A stretch of 12,558 nt of DNA from JBGOUJ01 sp041477005 (GCA_041477005.1 JBGOUJ010000168.1:1-12558), one strand, 5' to 3'. Positions 1-7,380 are shown, counted from the first letter of the stretch. The notes: generated from the sequence alone by a model not told the origin. Made by a program: numbers and translations.

Positions 1-746
1 CCCACCGTGGGATCGAGACGATCACCTATGTCCTCGCCGGAACCGTGGAGCACGGCGACAGCCTGGGGAACCATGGCGCTATAGCTGCCGGCGACGTCCA
101 ATGGATGACGGCGGGGAGCGGGATCATTCACCAGGAGATGCCGAAAGGCGACGCAGCGGGGCGGATGCACGGATTCCAGTTGTGGGCCAACCTTCCGTCG
201 TCGCTCAAAATGACGGCGCCGCGCTACCAGGAGGTGAAAGCAGGCGACATCCCGGAGATCAAGGACGACGACGGCACCGAGGTTCGAGTCGTCTGTGGGA
301 CCTTCTGGGGGACCAAGGGCCCCGTGGATGGCATCGCCGCCGATCCAATCTATTTGGATGTATCTGTGCCTCCGGGCCGGCGGAAGACACTCCCTATTGA
401 GACAACACGTCACGCGTTCGCGTATGTCTTCGCGGGGAGCGGGAAGTTCTGCAATGCGTCTGGTCCGCTTGCGGTACCGACCGAACCGGTCGGATGGTTG
501 GACACGACACCTCCCGCAGAGGCGGACAACCGCTCGCTCGTCGTTTTTGACCGCGGCGACGAACTCCAGGTACAGGCCGGCGACGATGGCATCCGGTTTC
601 TTCTCGTCTCGGGAAAACCCCTTCAGGAACCGGTGGCATGGTACGGCCCGATTGTCATGAACACGCAGGAGCAGCTCCGGCAGGCCTTCGAGGAACTCCG
701 GGAAGGGACCTTCTTGAAAACCGTTGATCTGGCCGAGGTCCAGTGA
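1..746 (+). CDS. Pirin-family cupin protein (5' end outside window)
   Basis: The frame is already open at base 3 and stops with TGA at 744-746, so 247 residues are visible and roughly 45-60 N-terminal residues are missing compared with typical pirins of about 290-300 residues. It opens with HRGIETITYVL, matching the pirin HPHRG metal-binding motif (the first His is cut off), followed by DSLGNHG. GIIHQEMP at bases 123-146 holds the other usual metal ligands, His and Glu, and then comes HGFQLWANLP. The C-terminal cupin half ends with AWYGPIVMNT, a conserved pirin segment. Pirins are cytoplasmic double-cupin iron proteins; some bacterial members have quercetinase activity or bind metabolic enzymes, and nothing here chooses between these roles. 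The gene is convergent with the regulator gene, with only 17 bp between their stops. The ATG/GTG codons visible near the left edge are internal. Confidence 0.93.
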   Translation, partial: HRGIETITYVLAGTVEHGDSLGNHGAIAAGDVQWMTAGSGIIHQEMPKGDAAGRMHGFQLWANLPSSLKMTAPRYQEVKAGDIPEIKDDDGTEVRVVCGTFWGTKGPVDGIAADPIYLDVSVPPGRRKTLPIETTRHAFAYVFAGSGKFCNASGPLAVPTEPVGWLDTTPPAEADNRSLVVFDRGDELQVQAGDDGIRFLLVSGKPLQEPVAWYGPIVMNTQEQLRQAFEELREGTFLKTVDLAEVQ

Positions 747-763
747 GGCTCAGGAGAACCTCC

Positions 764-2665
764 TTACAATCCGGGACCGGTGGCGGGAGATTGGGTTACC
801 CCGAGGCCCGCGGCTCGAGCCGCTTGCTGGAACACTGGGTTCGCGCGGAGCCGCTCGAACGTTGGCTCCACTCTGATGTAAACCAGGTACTCAGACCGTT
901 CGGCGATCGCCTTCCTGGCCCATTGAAGCGCCTGGCCATCCTGGTGCAGAGCCGAATAGATGGCCGTCTGATAAAGCGCCGGAACATACCGATTGGCTGC
1001 CTCCCCGTCCAACCGATTCAACGCCTGCTGGGCTTCGGCTGGATTTCCAGCCATCGCCTGCGCAACACCGCGTGCCGCCACCGCCATGAGCCACCGGCCT
1101 TTTGAAAAGTCGATGAGCTTTTGCAAATCGGGAATGGCTTCTTTCGCGGGTCCCTTGTGCAGCTTGGCCAGGCTCAGGGCGATTCGCGCAGTGTAAAAGC
1201 CCGGGTCCATATCGAGAACCTTCTGGTATTGTTCAATCGCCTGGTCATACTGTTTCGAGTAGTAGAAGCACCAGCCCAACCCAGTATTGATAACCAGCGA
1301 CAACGGTTCCAGCTCTTGCGCCTGCTTCATCTGCTCGATGGCACGGTCCAGGCGTCCCGTCGCCATAAAGTAGTGGGCGTACCAGTGATGCGCGGTTGCG
1401 TAACCCGGGTTCAGTTCGAGCGCGCGCTGGAATTCTTTTTCCGCCCCTGGGAAATCCCAGTCGTAAGACATCTTTAGGTAAGCGAGGGAGACATGCGCCT
1501 CTGGAAGCGAGTCGTCCAGGGCGAGAGCGCGCGCGACCAACCCCTGCGCTTTGGCCCTGGCTTCCAGGGGCAGCATTGCATCGTAGTTAAATGATCCGAG
1601 CAGCGCGTAGGCGTCCGCCAGGCCGCAATAGGCGAGGGCGTAGCTGGGGTCCCTTTGGATCGCTTTCTGAAACTGTTCAACGCTCTTCGTCAGGCCTTCG
1701 GGGGTCCGGCGGCTGGCATAAAAGCGGCCTTTCAGGTACGCATGATACGCTTCCGGATCGACCGGACGCGCTTTCGCCAGCCGGGTTTGTTCCTGAGGCG
1801 TGGCCTTGACCTGGATCTCGCGCGCGATCGCCAAGGCCAGCTCGCTTTGGGTCGAGAGGATATCCCGCAAATCCCGCTCGTATTCTTCGGCCCAGAGGTT
1901 TTCCCCGGTCTCCGCTTTGACCAGCCTGACCGATATGCGAAAGCGGTTTCCGGTGCTGAGGACCGATCCTTCGAGCGCCGCGTCCACGTGTAGCTGGCGG
2001 GCGATCTCGGCCGTGGTTTGGCGCCCGGTTCGCTCGCTGCCGGAGTAGGACACCACCTTGAGAGCGCCGATCTTGGTCAGAGGCGTAAGCAGAGCTTCGG
2101 TCATTCCGGCGGCGAAGTAGTCCTGGCTGGTGTCCTTCGAGATGTTATCCAGGGGCAGAACCACCAGTGACCGGACTCCGGTCTTGGGGGGCGGCGGCGG
2201 TGACGGCCGCAGGTAGGCGAGCAGCGCCACAACGATCACCAGGGCCGCGACCAGCGCCGCGATCTTCCACAAGGGTAGCGGCTCCTTGCGGACAGGGTCA
2301 GGCGGGTCAACCGGCGGCTTAGGTGGCGGCTCCGACGGCCGCTCAATGACCCGGGCGACAAAGCGGTAACCGCGCCTCGGGATCGTATCGATATACCGGC
2401 TGTCCTCGGTACCGTCCCCCAAGGCCTTCCGGAGCATGGAGATGTTCCGCGCCAAGCCGCCCTCTTCGACAAAAGTCCCGGGCCAGACGGTCTTGATGAT
2501 CTCGTCTTTCTCGACCACGCGCCCGCTGTTAGCCAAAAGCGCCAGCAGCGTATCCGCGGCTTTGGGCGTCAGAGGGACCACTTCTTCGCCCCGCATCAGC
2601 AGCCGCTGCACCGTGTCGATGCGGAACGGCCCAAACTCATAAAACCGTTTGACTTCCTGACCCAT
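764..2665 (-). CDS. CadC-like membrane regulator: winged helix, TolB-like domain and TPRs
   Basis: A 633-residue protein. Residues about 8-103 form an OmpR/PhoB-type winged helix (FGPFRID, LTPKAADTLLALL, VWPGTFVEE, ISMLRKALGD, then the wing IDTIPRRGYRF). A proline-rich linker (about 110-131) leads to one membrane segment at about 132-152, and a second proline run (156-160) precedes a TolB-like domain (SLVVLPLDNIS, YFAAGMTEAL). From about residue 310 to 600 come several TPRs (for example AEKEFQRALELNPGYATAHH), and the end VEPTFERLRANPVFQQ is typical of this family. The topology is ToxR/CadC-like: DNA binding in the cytoplasm, sensing and protein-binding parts outside. There is no receiver domain or phosphoacceptor Asp region, so control is probably by signal or partner binding. 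No clear Shine-Dalgarno precedes the ATG. It is divergent from the methyltransferase region, whose 11-bp repeat array lies 114 bp upstream. Target genes are inferred, not shown. Confidence 0.93.
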   Translation of the reverse strand: MGQEVKRFYEFGPFRIDTVQRLLMRGEEVVPLTPKAADTLLALLANSGRVVEKDEIIKTVWPGTFVEEGGLARNISMLRKALGDGTEDSRYIDTIPRRGYRFVARVIERPSEPPPKPPVDPPDPVRKEPLPLWKIAALVAALVIVVALLAYLRPSPPPPPKTGVRSLVVLPLDNISKDTSQDYFAAGMTEALLTPLTKIGALKVVSYSGSERTGRQTTAEIARQLHVDAALEGSVLSTGNRFRISVRLVKAETGENLWAEEYERDLRDILSTQSELALAIAREIQVKATPQEQTRLAKARPVDPEAYHAYLKGRFYASRRTPEGLTKSVEQFQKAIQRDPSYALAYCGLADAYALLGSFNYDAMLPLEARAKAQGLVARALALDDSLPEAHVSLAYLKMSYDWDFPGAEKEFQRALELNPGYATAHHWYAHYFMATGRLDRAIEQMKQAQELEPLSLVINTGLGWCFYYSKQYDQAIEQYQKVLDMDPGFYTARIALSLAKLHKGPAKEAIPDLQKLIDFSKGRWLMAVAARGVAQAMAGNPAEAQQALNRLDGEAANRYVPALYQTAIYSALHQDGQALQWARKAIAERSEYLVYIRVEPTFERLRANPVFQQAARAAGLGVTQSPATGPGL

Positions 2666-2729
2666 GGCGCAAATCGAATACCGGAGGTCGGGTGGCTTCG
2701 CCCTGAACCGGTGGTGAGGTTCGGCACTT

Positions 2730-2735
2730 ATTCTA
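2730..2735 (-). promoter_or_regulatory. Candidate -10 hexamer for the regulator gene
   Basis: On the minus strand this reads TAGAAT, five of six matches to TATAAT. It would start transcription near 2723 and give a leader of about 58 nt before the regulator ATG. The -35 position is poor (ACCTAC or CCTACA, depending on spacer), so this is a tentative call. Confidence 0.25.
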
Positions 2736-2778
2736 CTCCTATTCGCTGAAATGTAGGTATCGGCGGGAAAAAGCCGCC

Positions 2779-2833
2779 CGGGCGAGTTCTGTCAGGGATT
2801 TGAGAGAGTTTTGTAAGCACTTCAGAAGGACTT
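2779..2833 (+). promoter_or_regulatory. Array A: 11-bp direct repeats, probable winged-helix operator
   Basis: Four contiguous 11-nt units begin at 2790, 2801, 2812 and 2823, with a degenerate fifth at 2779. The clearest unit is TGTAAGCACTT (2812-2822); the consensus with array B is about TGTMAGRRCTT. All four clear units share A at position 5, G at position 6 and TT at positions 10-11. A period of 11 bp places each unit on the same face of the helix, as in PhoB-box direct repeats. The array ends 16 bp before a -10-like TATTCT, so its last unit covers the -35 position, the arrangement of an activator-dependent promoter. The neighbouring winged-helix regulator is the obvious candidate binder (inference), and the array also lies within its own upstream region. 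Confidence 0.7.
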
Positions 2834-2849
2834 CCTTCCCGCCAAGGGC

Positions 2850-2855
2850 TATTCT
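2850..2855 (+). promoter_or_regulatory. Candidate -10 hexamer after array A; possible leaderless start
   Basis: TATTCT matches TATAAT at four of six positions. With the usual 6-nt gap, +1 would fall on base 2862, the A of an ATG that opens the 36-codon frame. No Shine-Dalgarno precedes that ATG, so a leaderless message is consistent with the layout. The -35 position (2827-2832) lies within the last 11-bp repeat unit. Confidence 0.35.
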
Positions 2856-2861
2856 CGCCCC

Positions 2862-2972
2862 ATGACCACGGCGATTTCGGTCCCAACGGCGGTTGAGGTC
2901 AACGACGTGCATTCACGGCTTAACCCGACCATCGTCGGGGGCGTGCTGACTCCCGGCTCGGTGGAAGAATGA
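2862..2972 (+). pseudogene. 36-codon frame, probable N-terminal remnant of an FAD-linked oxidase
   Basis: A short frame starts with ATG at 2862 and stops with TGA at 2970-2972. Its stop overlaps the methyltransferase ATG as ATGA, so the two could be translationally coupled. The peptide contains NDVHSRLNPT and ends GSVEE. From memory this resembles the N-termini of FAD-linked (FAD_binding_4-type) oxidoreductases, where a segment like this precedes LQAAV and the FAD-binding region. Those proteins are over 400 residues, so here only the first 35 or so codons would remain, the rest being lost by deletion up to the methyltransferase start. The frame may still be translated as a leader that couples translation to the methyltransferase. 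Alternatives are a genuine small protein or an assembly join; the family match is by eye only. Confidence 0.45.
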
Positions 2973-3811
2973 CCGCGGCCCAGTCGAGCTCGACCGCTTC
3001 GTTGATTGCCAAGGGACTGGTCTTCCTCTCCCGGGACCCGCAGTTTAGCGTGCTCGTGCCGCCCCCGGCAGCCGAAGCGAGCGCCTGGTTTGTGCCGTCC
3101 GGCCGGCTGCTCAGGCTGATGGACCGCCCCTGGTTCCGGTGGGCGGTGCGCGCCACCGAGCGCGTGGCGCTCCCGGGAATCCTGCCTCACTATGCGCTAC
3201 GCAAGCAGTATCTGGAACGAGTCGTACGGAATGGATTGCAGGACGGCTTCCGGCAGGTGGTGGTCCTGGGCGCGGGCTTCGACACGCTGGCGCTGCGCCT
3301 GCACCTGGAGTTTCCCCAGGTTCGGTTCCTGGAAGTCGATCACCCGGCAACGCAGCGGGACAAGCGGCACGCGCTTGAAATGCGCGGGTTGCCCCAACCG
3401 AACTTGAGATTCCTGGCGGCGGATTTCACGCAGCAGACACTCGAAGCCGCCCTTGCCGCTTGCGCCGAATTCGATCCCACAGCCGACACGCTGTTCCTGG
3501 CCGAAGGGGTCTTGATGTATCTGCAGCAAGGCGAGGTTGAATTGGTTTTCCTGACAATGGGCCGTCACGCCGGCCGGCGGGTACGGCTCGCGTTTACGTT
3601 CCTCGAGCCGGGCGGGTTCGCCGGCATGAGCCCGCTGGTCCGCTTGTGGCTGTGGCTGCGCCACGAGCAATTCCGGTGGGTGGTCCGCGGCCGGGATCTC
3701 CCCGGGTATCTCGAAAGCCACGGGTTGGATGTTGTTGAGCTTGCCCAGGCGGAAGCCTTTGGTTCGCGCGCACGTGGCGAATCGATTTGTATAGCGGAGC
3801 GCCGCAGTTAG
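2969..3811 (+). CDS. SAM-dependent methyltransferase, leucine carboxyl methyltransferase-like
   Basis: 280 residues, class I methyltransferase fold of the LCM/PPM1-like bacterial family. Motif I is VVVLGAGFDTLALR (residues 97-110); FLEVDHP (120-126) supplies the acidic residue expected to bind the ribose of SAM; FLAADF (148-153) and FLAEGVLMYL (176-185) are the later family motifs. The N-terminal SSTASLIAKG also fits the family. The protein is soluble with no signal peptide, so it should act in the cytoplasm on a small molecule or a carboxyl group; the substrate cannot be read from sequence. ATG at 2969 is the only reasonable start: an in-frame TAA lies at 2921 and no other start codon follows it. 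Its ATG overlaps the stop of the upstream 36-codon frame, and the receptor gene starts 10 bp after its stop, suggesting one operon. Confidence 0.88.
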   Translation: MTAAQSSSTASLIAKGLVFLSRDPQFSVLVPPPAAEASAWFVPSGRLLRLMDRPWFRWAVRATERVALPGILPHYALRKQYLERVVRNGLQDGFRQVVVLGAGFDTLALRLHLEFPQVRFLEVDHPATQRDKRHALEMRGLPQPNLRFLAADFTQQTLEAALAACAEFDPTADTLFLAEGVLMYLQQGEVELVFLTMGRHAGRRVRLAFTFLEPGGFAGMSPLVRLWLWLRHEQFRWVVRGRDLPGYLESHGLDVVELAQAEAFGSRARGESICIAERRS

Positions 3812-3821
3812 GGAGAAACGT

Positions 3822-6800
3822 ATGCGAATCGCAGTACCAGCTTCTATTCGTTTCGCGACCAAGATCACAGGAGAGTGCCTGGTTGGTCTTCTCGTATTAG
3901 CAACGATGTTGCTCGCTCAAGCGCCGACCGGCGCAGTCGCCGGCACGGTCACCGATGAGACGGGAGCCTATGTGCCCGCGGCCAGGATCACCATCACCCA
4001 CCAGGACACGGGGCGTACGCTCGAGCTAAAGACTTCCATAGACGGGGGTTTCAGCGCGGCGGCTTTGCCGGCGGGCGCCTATGACGTCCAGGCCGAAGCT
4101 GCCGGCTTTCGGGTGGTGACCCGGCGGGCGACGGTTGAGACCGGGGGTACAACGACGGTCCCATTGGTTTTGCCGGTGGGAACGAATCAGCAGGTCATCA
4201 CCGTCCAGGATGCCAGCCCGCAAATTCATTACGACAGCCATCAGATCGACGGTGTCGTGACGCGGGACCAGATCGAGAGCCTGCCCCTGAATGGCCGCAG
4301 TTTTCTGCAGCTCGCCATGCTCGAACCGGGCGTGACTGCTTCCACCTCGAGCGGCGGACGGTATAACCACGCCTTCGAGGTGGGGGTGCTGGGCGGCGAT
4401 CCGCGCAGCACTCGGGTCACGGTGGATGGCGGCGATGTGCTCGACCATATCACCGGCGGCACCGGGCAGAATTTCTCGCAGGAAATCGTGCAGGAGTTTC
4501 AGATCTCCACGGTCAATTTCGATTTGTCGACGGGCATCACCGGCGCCGGCGCCATCAACATCGTCAGCCGCTCCGGGTCGAATGCATTTCATGGCAGCGG
4601 GTTTTACTTTTTTCGCGATCACAACATGGCCGCTTACCCGGGGCTGCAGCGCGACCCAACCAACCCCGATCCCTTTTTCGCGAGGCGGCAGACGGGCGCG
4701 AACCTCGGGGGCCCGATTCGCAAGGACAAGATCTTCTTCTTTGCGAGTCTGGAGCACAACAATCAGGACGCCGTATTCACGGTGCAACCCCAATCCTCCG
4801 ATTTCGCCGGCTTTGGGCGCATCGCGCCCAGCCCGTTCAACAGCAAGCAGATCAGCGCGCGCTTCGATTTTCATCTCACCGACCGGAACACCGCTTTTCT
4901 GCGCTACTCCCACGACGGCAACGATGGTTTCGCTCCCCTCGGCGTCGCGAGCCTGCCGTCCAACTGGAGCAGCAACGTCAACTGGGCCGATCAGAGCATC
5001 GGCGGCCTGACCACCGCCCTGCGGCCCAACGTGGTAAATGAGCTCCGGTTCTCCTATACCTACTGGAAGAACCGAAGGCTGCAGCCGACGTCCGCCGATT
5101 GCGCGGACCCGTGCATTGGATTGGGGCTGCCCCAGATCGAGGTGATGGGAACCGGCTTCACAATCGGCAACACGATCGATGCGCCGCAGGGCCGGGACAC
5201 GCGCCGCTACGATACCACGGACAACGTGAGCTGGCAGAAGGGCTCACACCGCCTGCACTTCGGCTTCGAGTGGGAGCACTACTCGGGAACGGGCTTTTGG
5301 GGATTTCTGGAACCCGGCGCTGGGGTGCTCTATTCGCCCGACATAGTACGCCTCTACAATTCGCAGGCGCCGCCGGCCGCGCGCATCCCGCTCCCGGCTT
5401 CCTTCAAAACCTTCCAGGATGTTTTGAGCCTGCCGCTGGCCGGTTTTCAGACCGGCGTTGGCGACCCGAGCCAGCCGCCGCCTTTCGATCTGCAGCAGGC
5501 CAAGCAGAGCAACCGCTGGCGGTTCTACTGGCAGGATACGTGGCAGGTTCGCCCGAGGTTCTCGTTCCAATACGGCCTCGCCTACAGCTACGAAACAAAC
5601 CTGCTGAATTACGATCTCTCGAAACCGGGATACCTGGGCCCGATCTTCGGCGCGGGCGGTCTTGCTCCCCCGCGCAAGGATCCCAACAACTTTGCGCCGT
5701 CATTGGGATTTGCTTGGAACGTCTCAGGCGACAACAAAACAGTCATTCGCGCGGGCGCTGGTCTTTTCTACGACACGCACCTGTTCGTCACGCGCCTCAA
5801 AGAGCGCAGCCTGCTAAGCCCGCTCGGCAACGGAAGACTGCCGATCCCCGGCTCGGCGGTTCCCAACCCGATTCCGAACATTCCCGGAGTTCCGCTGGGC
5901 CAGCCGCTGCAGTTCACCACCGGCCCGACGCTGTTTACGGGGAACCTGCTGATGGCGATTCTGCCTTCCGCGCGGGCGGCCCTCGCCGCACAGCTCGGCA
6001 GCAACACCAACAACACCAGCCTCGCTGTGCGGAATATCGAGCTGGCGAAGTCCGGAACCGATCTCATCGCGCCCGATTTCACCACGCCCTACTCGGAGCA
6101 CTTCAACATCGGAGTTCAACGGGAGATTGCCCGCGACCTGGTCATCAGCGCCGATTTCGTCTTCCGGCAAACGATTCACCAGAACATGGAGAACATCGAT
6201 TACAACCGGTGGGACAGCCTCCGGGGCCCGGTGATTCCAGCCTGCGTGGGGTCGCAGGCCCTCGATCCCCGGGCGCAATGCTCGCAGGGGCCGATCGAAG
6301 TCCTCTCGACCGGCGGGCGCTCCCACACCAAGGCGTTGCTCGTAAAGGTGGACAAGCGGCTCTCTCACCGCACCCAGTTCCTGGCTTCCTATGCCTACAG
6401 CCGTTCTGCCGGCTTCAACACGACCGTGGACGGAGCATTTCGCGCCCTGAACAACAATAACTGGTTTGACAATTTCGGGCCACTGGAGGGCGAGCGGCGG
6501 CACACGCTCACGATTTCCGGCGTGGTCAGTCTGCCCTGGGGTCTGCAGTTGGGGGTGATTTCCTCGATGGCCAGCAAGCCGCCCTTCACGGCCTGGGTCT
6601 CCTCGATAGACTTCAACGGCGACGGCACCAACGGCGACCTTCTGCCCGGCACGCAAATCAACCAGTTCAACCGGGGCTTGGGGCGGGCAGATTTGCAACG
6701 GCTGGTGGAAAGCTTCAACAAGACCCTTGCCGGCACCAAGACTTCGCGCGGCCAGTTGATTCCACGCCTCACGCTCCCCGCGAGTTTTGATTTCGGTGAT

Positions 6801-7031
6801 CGGTTTTTTTCTCAAGACGTACGCCTGAGCAAGACATTCAAATATGGAGAAAGGTTCCGGTTCACGGTTCTTGGGGAGGCGTTCAACGTATTGAATGTGG
6901 CCAATCTGACCGGATACAGCGGCAATTTGACCGATCCCTCTTCCTTCGGCCGGCCGGCCAACCGTGTCAATCAGGTTTTCGGGTCCGGAGGGCCTCGGGC
7001 ATTCCAGGCAGGGGTCCGGCTCAGCTTTTAG
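3822..7031 (+). CDS. Oar-like outer-membrane receptor (TonB-dependent type)
   Basis: 1069 residues. A signal peptide covers about residues 1-33 (hydrophobic core LVGLLVLATMLL, cut near LAQA). A carboxypeptidase-regulatory-like beta-sandwich follows at about 36-118 (AGTVTDETGAYVPAARITI, GAYDVQAEAAGF). The plug region includes ITRD-like VVTRDQIESLPLNGRSF (about 145-161) and VTVDGGDVLDHI. The remainder is barrel-like with many aromatic strands and ends VRLSF, a terminal Phe typical of outer-membrane barrels. This is the architecture expanded in Acidobacteriota, often annotated TonB-dependent receptor although many lack a clear TonB box; I do not see a convincing one here. GGGAG at 3811-3815, six bases before the ATG, supports the start. 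It probably moves or binds large or scarce substrates; the ligand is unknown. It is likely cotranscribed with the methyltransferase. Confidence 0.93.
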   Translation: MRIAVPASIRFATKITGECLVGLLVLATMLLAQAPTGAVAGTVTDETGAYVPAARITITHQDTGRTLELKTSIDGGFSAAALPAGAYDVQAEAAGFRVVTRRATVETGGTTTVPLVLPVGTNQQVITVQDASPQIHYDSHQIDGVVTRDQIESLPLNGRSFLQLAMLEPGVTASTSSGGRYNHAFEVGVLGGDPRSTRVTVDGGDVLDHITGGTGQNFSQEIVQEFQISTVNFDLSTGITGAGAINIVSRSGSNAFHGSGFYFFRDHNMAAYPGLQRDPTNPDPFFARRQTGANLGGPIRKDKIFFFASLEHNNQDAVFTVQPQSSDFAGFGRIAPSPFNSKQISARFDFHLTDRNTAFLRYSHDGNDGFAPLGVASLPSNWSSNVNWADQSIGGLTTALRPNVVNELRFSYTYWKNRRLQPTSADCADPCIGLGLPQIEVMGTGFTIGNTIDAPQGRDTRRYDTTDNVSWQKGSHRLHFGFEWEHYSGTGFWGFLEPGAGVLYSPDIVRLYNSQAPPAARIPLPASFKTFQDVLSLPLAGFQTGVGDPSQPPPFDLQQAKQSNRWRFYWQDTWQVRPRFSFQYGLAYSYETNLLNYDLSKPGYLGPIFGAGGLAPPRKDPNNFAPSLGFAWNVSGDNKTVIRAGAGLFYDTHLFVTRLKERSLLSPLGNGRLPIPGSAVPNPIPNIPGVPLGQPLQFTTGPTLFTGNLLMAILPSARAALAAQLGSNTNNTSLAVRNIELAKSGTDLIAPDFTTPYSEHFNIGVQREIARDLVISADFVFRQTIHQNMENIDYNRWDSLRGPVIPACVGSQALDPRAQCSQGPIEVLSTGGRSHTKALLVKVDKRLSHRTQFLASYAYSRSAGFNTTVDGAFRALNNNNWFDNFGPLEGERRHTLTISGVVSLPWGLQLGVISSMASKPPFTAWVSSIDFNGDGTNGDLLPGTQINQFNRGLGRADLQRLVESFNKTLAGTKTSRGQLIPRLTLPASFDFGDRFFSQDVRLSKTFKYGERFRFTVLGEAFNVLNVANLTGYSGNLTDPSSFGRPANRVNQVFGSGGPRAFQAGVRLSF

Positions 7032-7039
7032 CTTTAGCT

Positions 7040-7061
7040 GGGCGTGATTTTTCACGAACCC
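7040..7061 (+). terminator. Weak hairpin after the receptor gene
   Basis: CGTGA (7043-7047) pairs with TCACG (7052-7056) around a TTTT loop. GGG (7040-7042) can extend the stem with CCC (7059-7061) across a two-base bulge. It starts 9 bp after the receptor stop, a sensible place for a terminator, but no T-tract follows, so intrinsic termination is uncertain. Confidence 0.3.
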
Positions 7062-7172
7062 AGGAGCCCGAAGAAGCGTCGTCTTTAGGACTCTCAATCT
7101 CAAGAGCAAAGTACAGCCCCGCCCGACCGCGGAGCGGCAAGGGTTCATAGCTCCACAAATGTGTACGTGGTC

Positions 7173-7271
7173 GTAGCGCGGAGCCACGCCGGTTTTTGGC
7201 GGGGATCTGCGGCCTTGCCCAGTCTGCGGCCGCAAATCCGCAGGTCTGCAAACTACGCGGCCCTGCGCTAC
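7173..7271. repeat. Nested inverted-repeat element of about 100 bp
   Basis: Outer arms: GTAGCGCGGAGCC (7173-7185) pairs with GGCCCTGCGCTAC (7259-7271), with one mismatch and one G-T wobble over 13 positions. Inner arms: GATCTGCGG (7204-7212) pairs with CCGCAGGTC (7238-7246), nine positions with one wobble. A perfect GCGGCCGC lies between them at 7226-7233. Folded as RNA or single-stranded DNA, this gives two stacked stems. It could be a REP/MITE-like dispersed palindrome, a structured leader element or a termination structure; copy number elsewhere in the genome would decide. Confidence 0.5.
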
Positions 7272-7325
7272 ATGTGCGTCGCATACGGAATCGTATTTTG
7301 CGGAATCCCTCCTTCTTGATAGCGT

Positions 7326-7380
7326 TTGCAGAGCTCTGTAAGAACTTTGTCAGAACTTCCGCAAAGCTTCAACAGGACTT
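7326..7380 (+). promoter_or_regulatory. Array B: five 11-bp direct repeats upstream of the TRAP operon
   Basis: Five contiguous 11-nt units begin at 7326, 7337, 7348, 7359 and 7370. The two best, TGTAAGAACTT (7337-7347) and TGTCAGAACTT (7348-7358), differ at one base. Every unit has A at position 5 and T at position 10; four have G at position 6 and four end TT. Units share the register, orientation and consensus (about TGTMAGRRCTT) of array A, about 4.5 kb upstream. The array ends 46 bp before the TatT ATG and 18 bp before a -10-like hexamer, so the last unit sits at the -35 position. This is best read as a helical-face operator for a winged-helix activator; the binder is inferred. Confidence 0.75.

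Noticed and set aside
752..764. Small hairpin AGGAG-AAC-CTCCT between the convergent pirin and regulator genes
   Set aside because: The stem is five base pairs with a three-base loop and no T-tract on either strand, too weak to call a bidirectional terminator.
2862..2972. Reading the 36-codon frame as a RiPP precursor modified by the adjacent methyltransferase
   Set aside because: There is no leader/core pattern, Cys or protease motif, and the NDVHSRLNPT segment fits an FAD-oxidase N-terminus better.
5099..6460. 453-codon plus-strand frame inside the receptor gene
   Set aside because: It is an out-of-frame reading of the same DNA with low-complexity Arg/Ala/Gly-rich sequence and no start signal.
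7187..7201. Terminator-like CGCC-GGTTTTT-GGCG
   Set aside because: The stem is only four base pairs, the T run is in the loop rather than after the stem, and it lies inside the nested inverted repeat.
5814..7235. Long open frame on the minus strand (473 codons) under the receptor gene
   Set aside because: It is antisense to the receptor gene, whose signal peptide, domains and terminal Phe are all recognisable. The minus-strand product is Arg/Gly/Pro-rich with no family likeness, as expected for a shadow frame in GC-rich DNA.
7326..7380. Reading the 11-bp arrays as a CRISPR or a coding minisatellite
   Set aside because: Units are contiguous without spacers, 11 nt is not a multiple of three, and the array stops just before promoter-like sequence.
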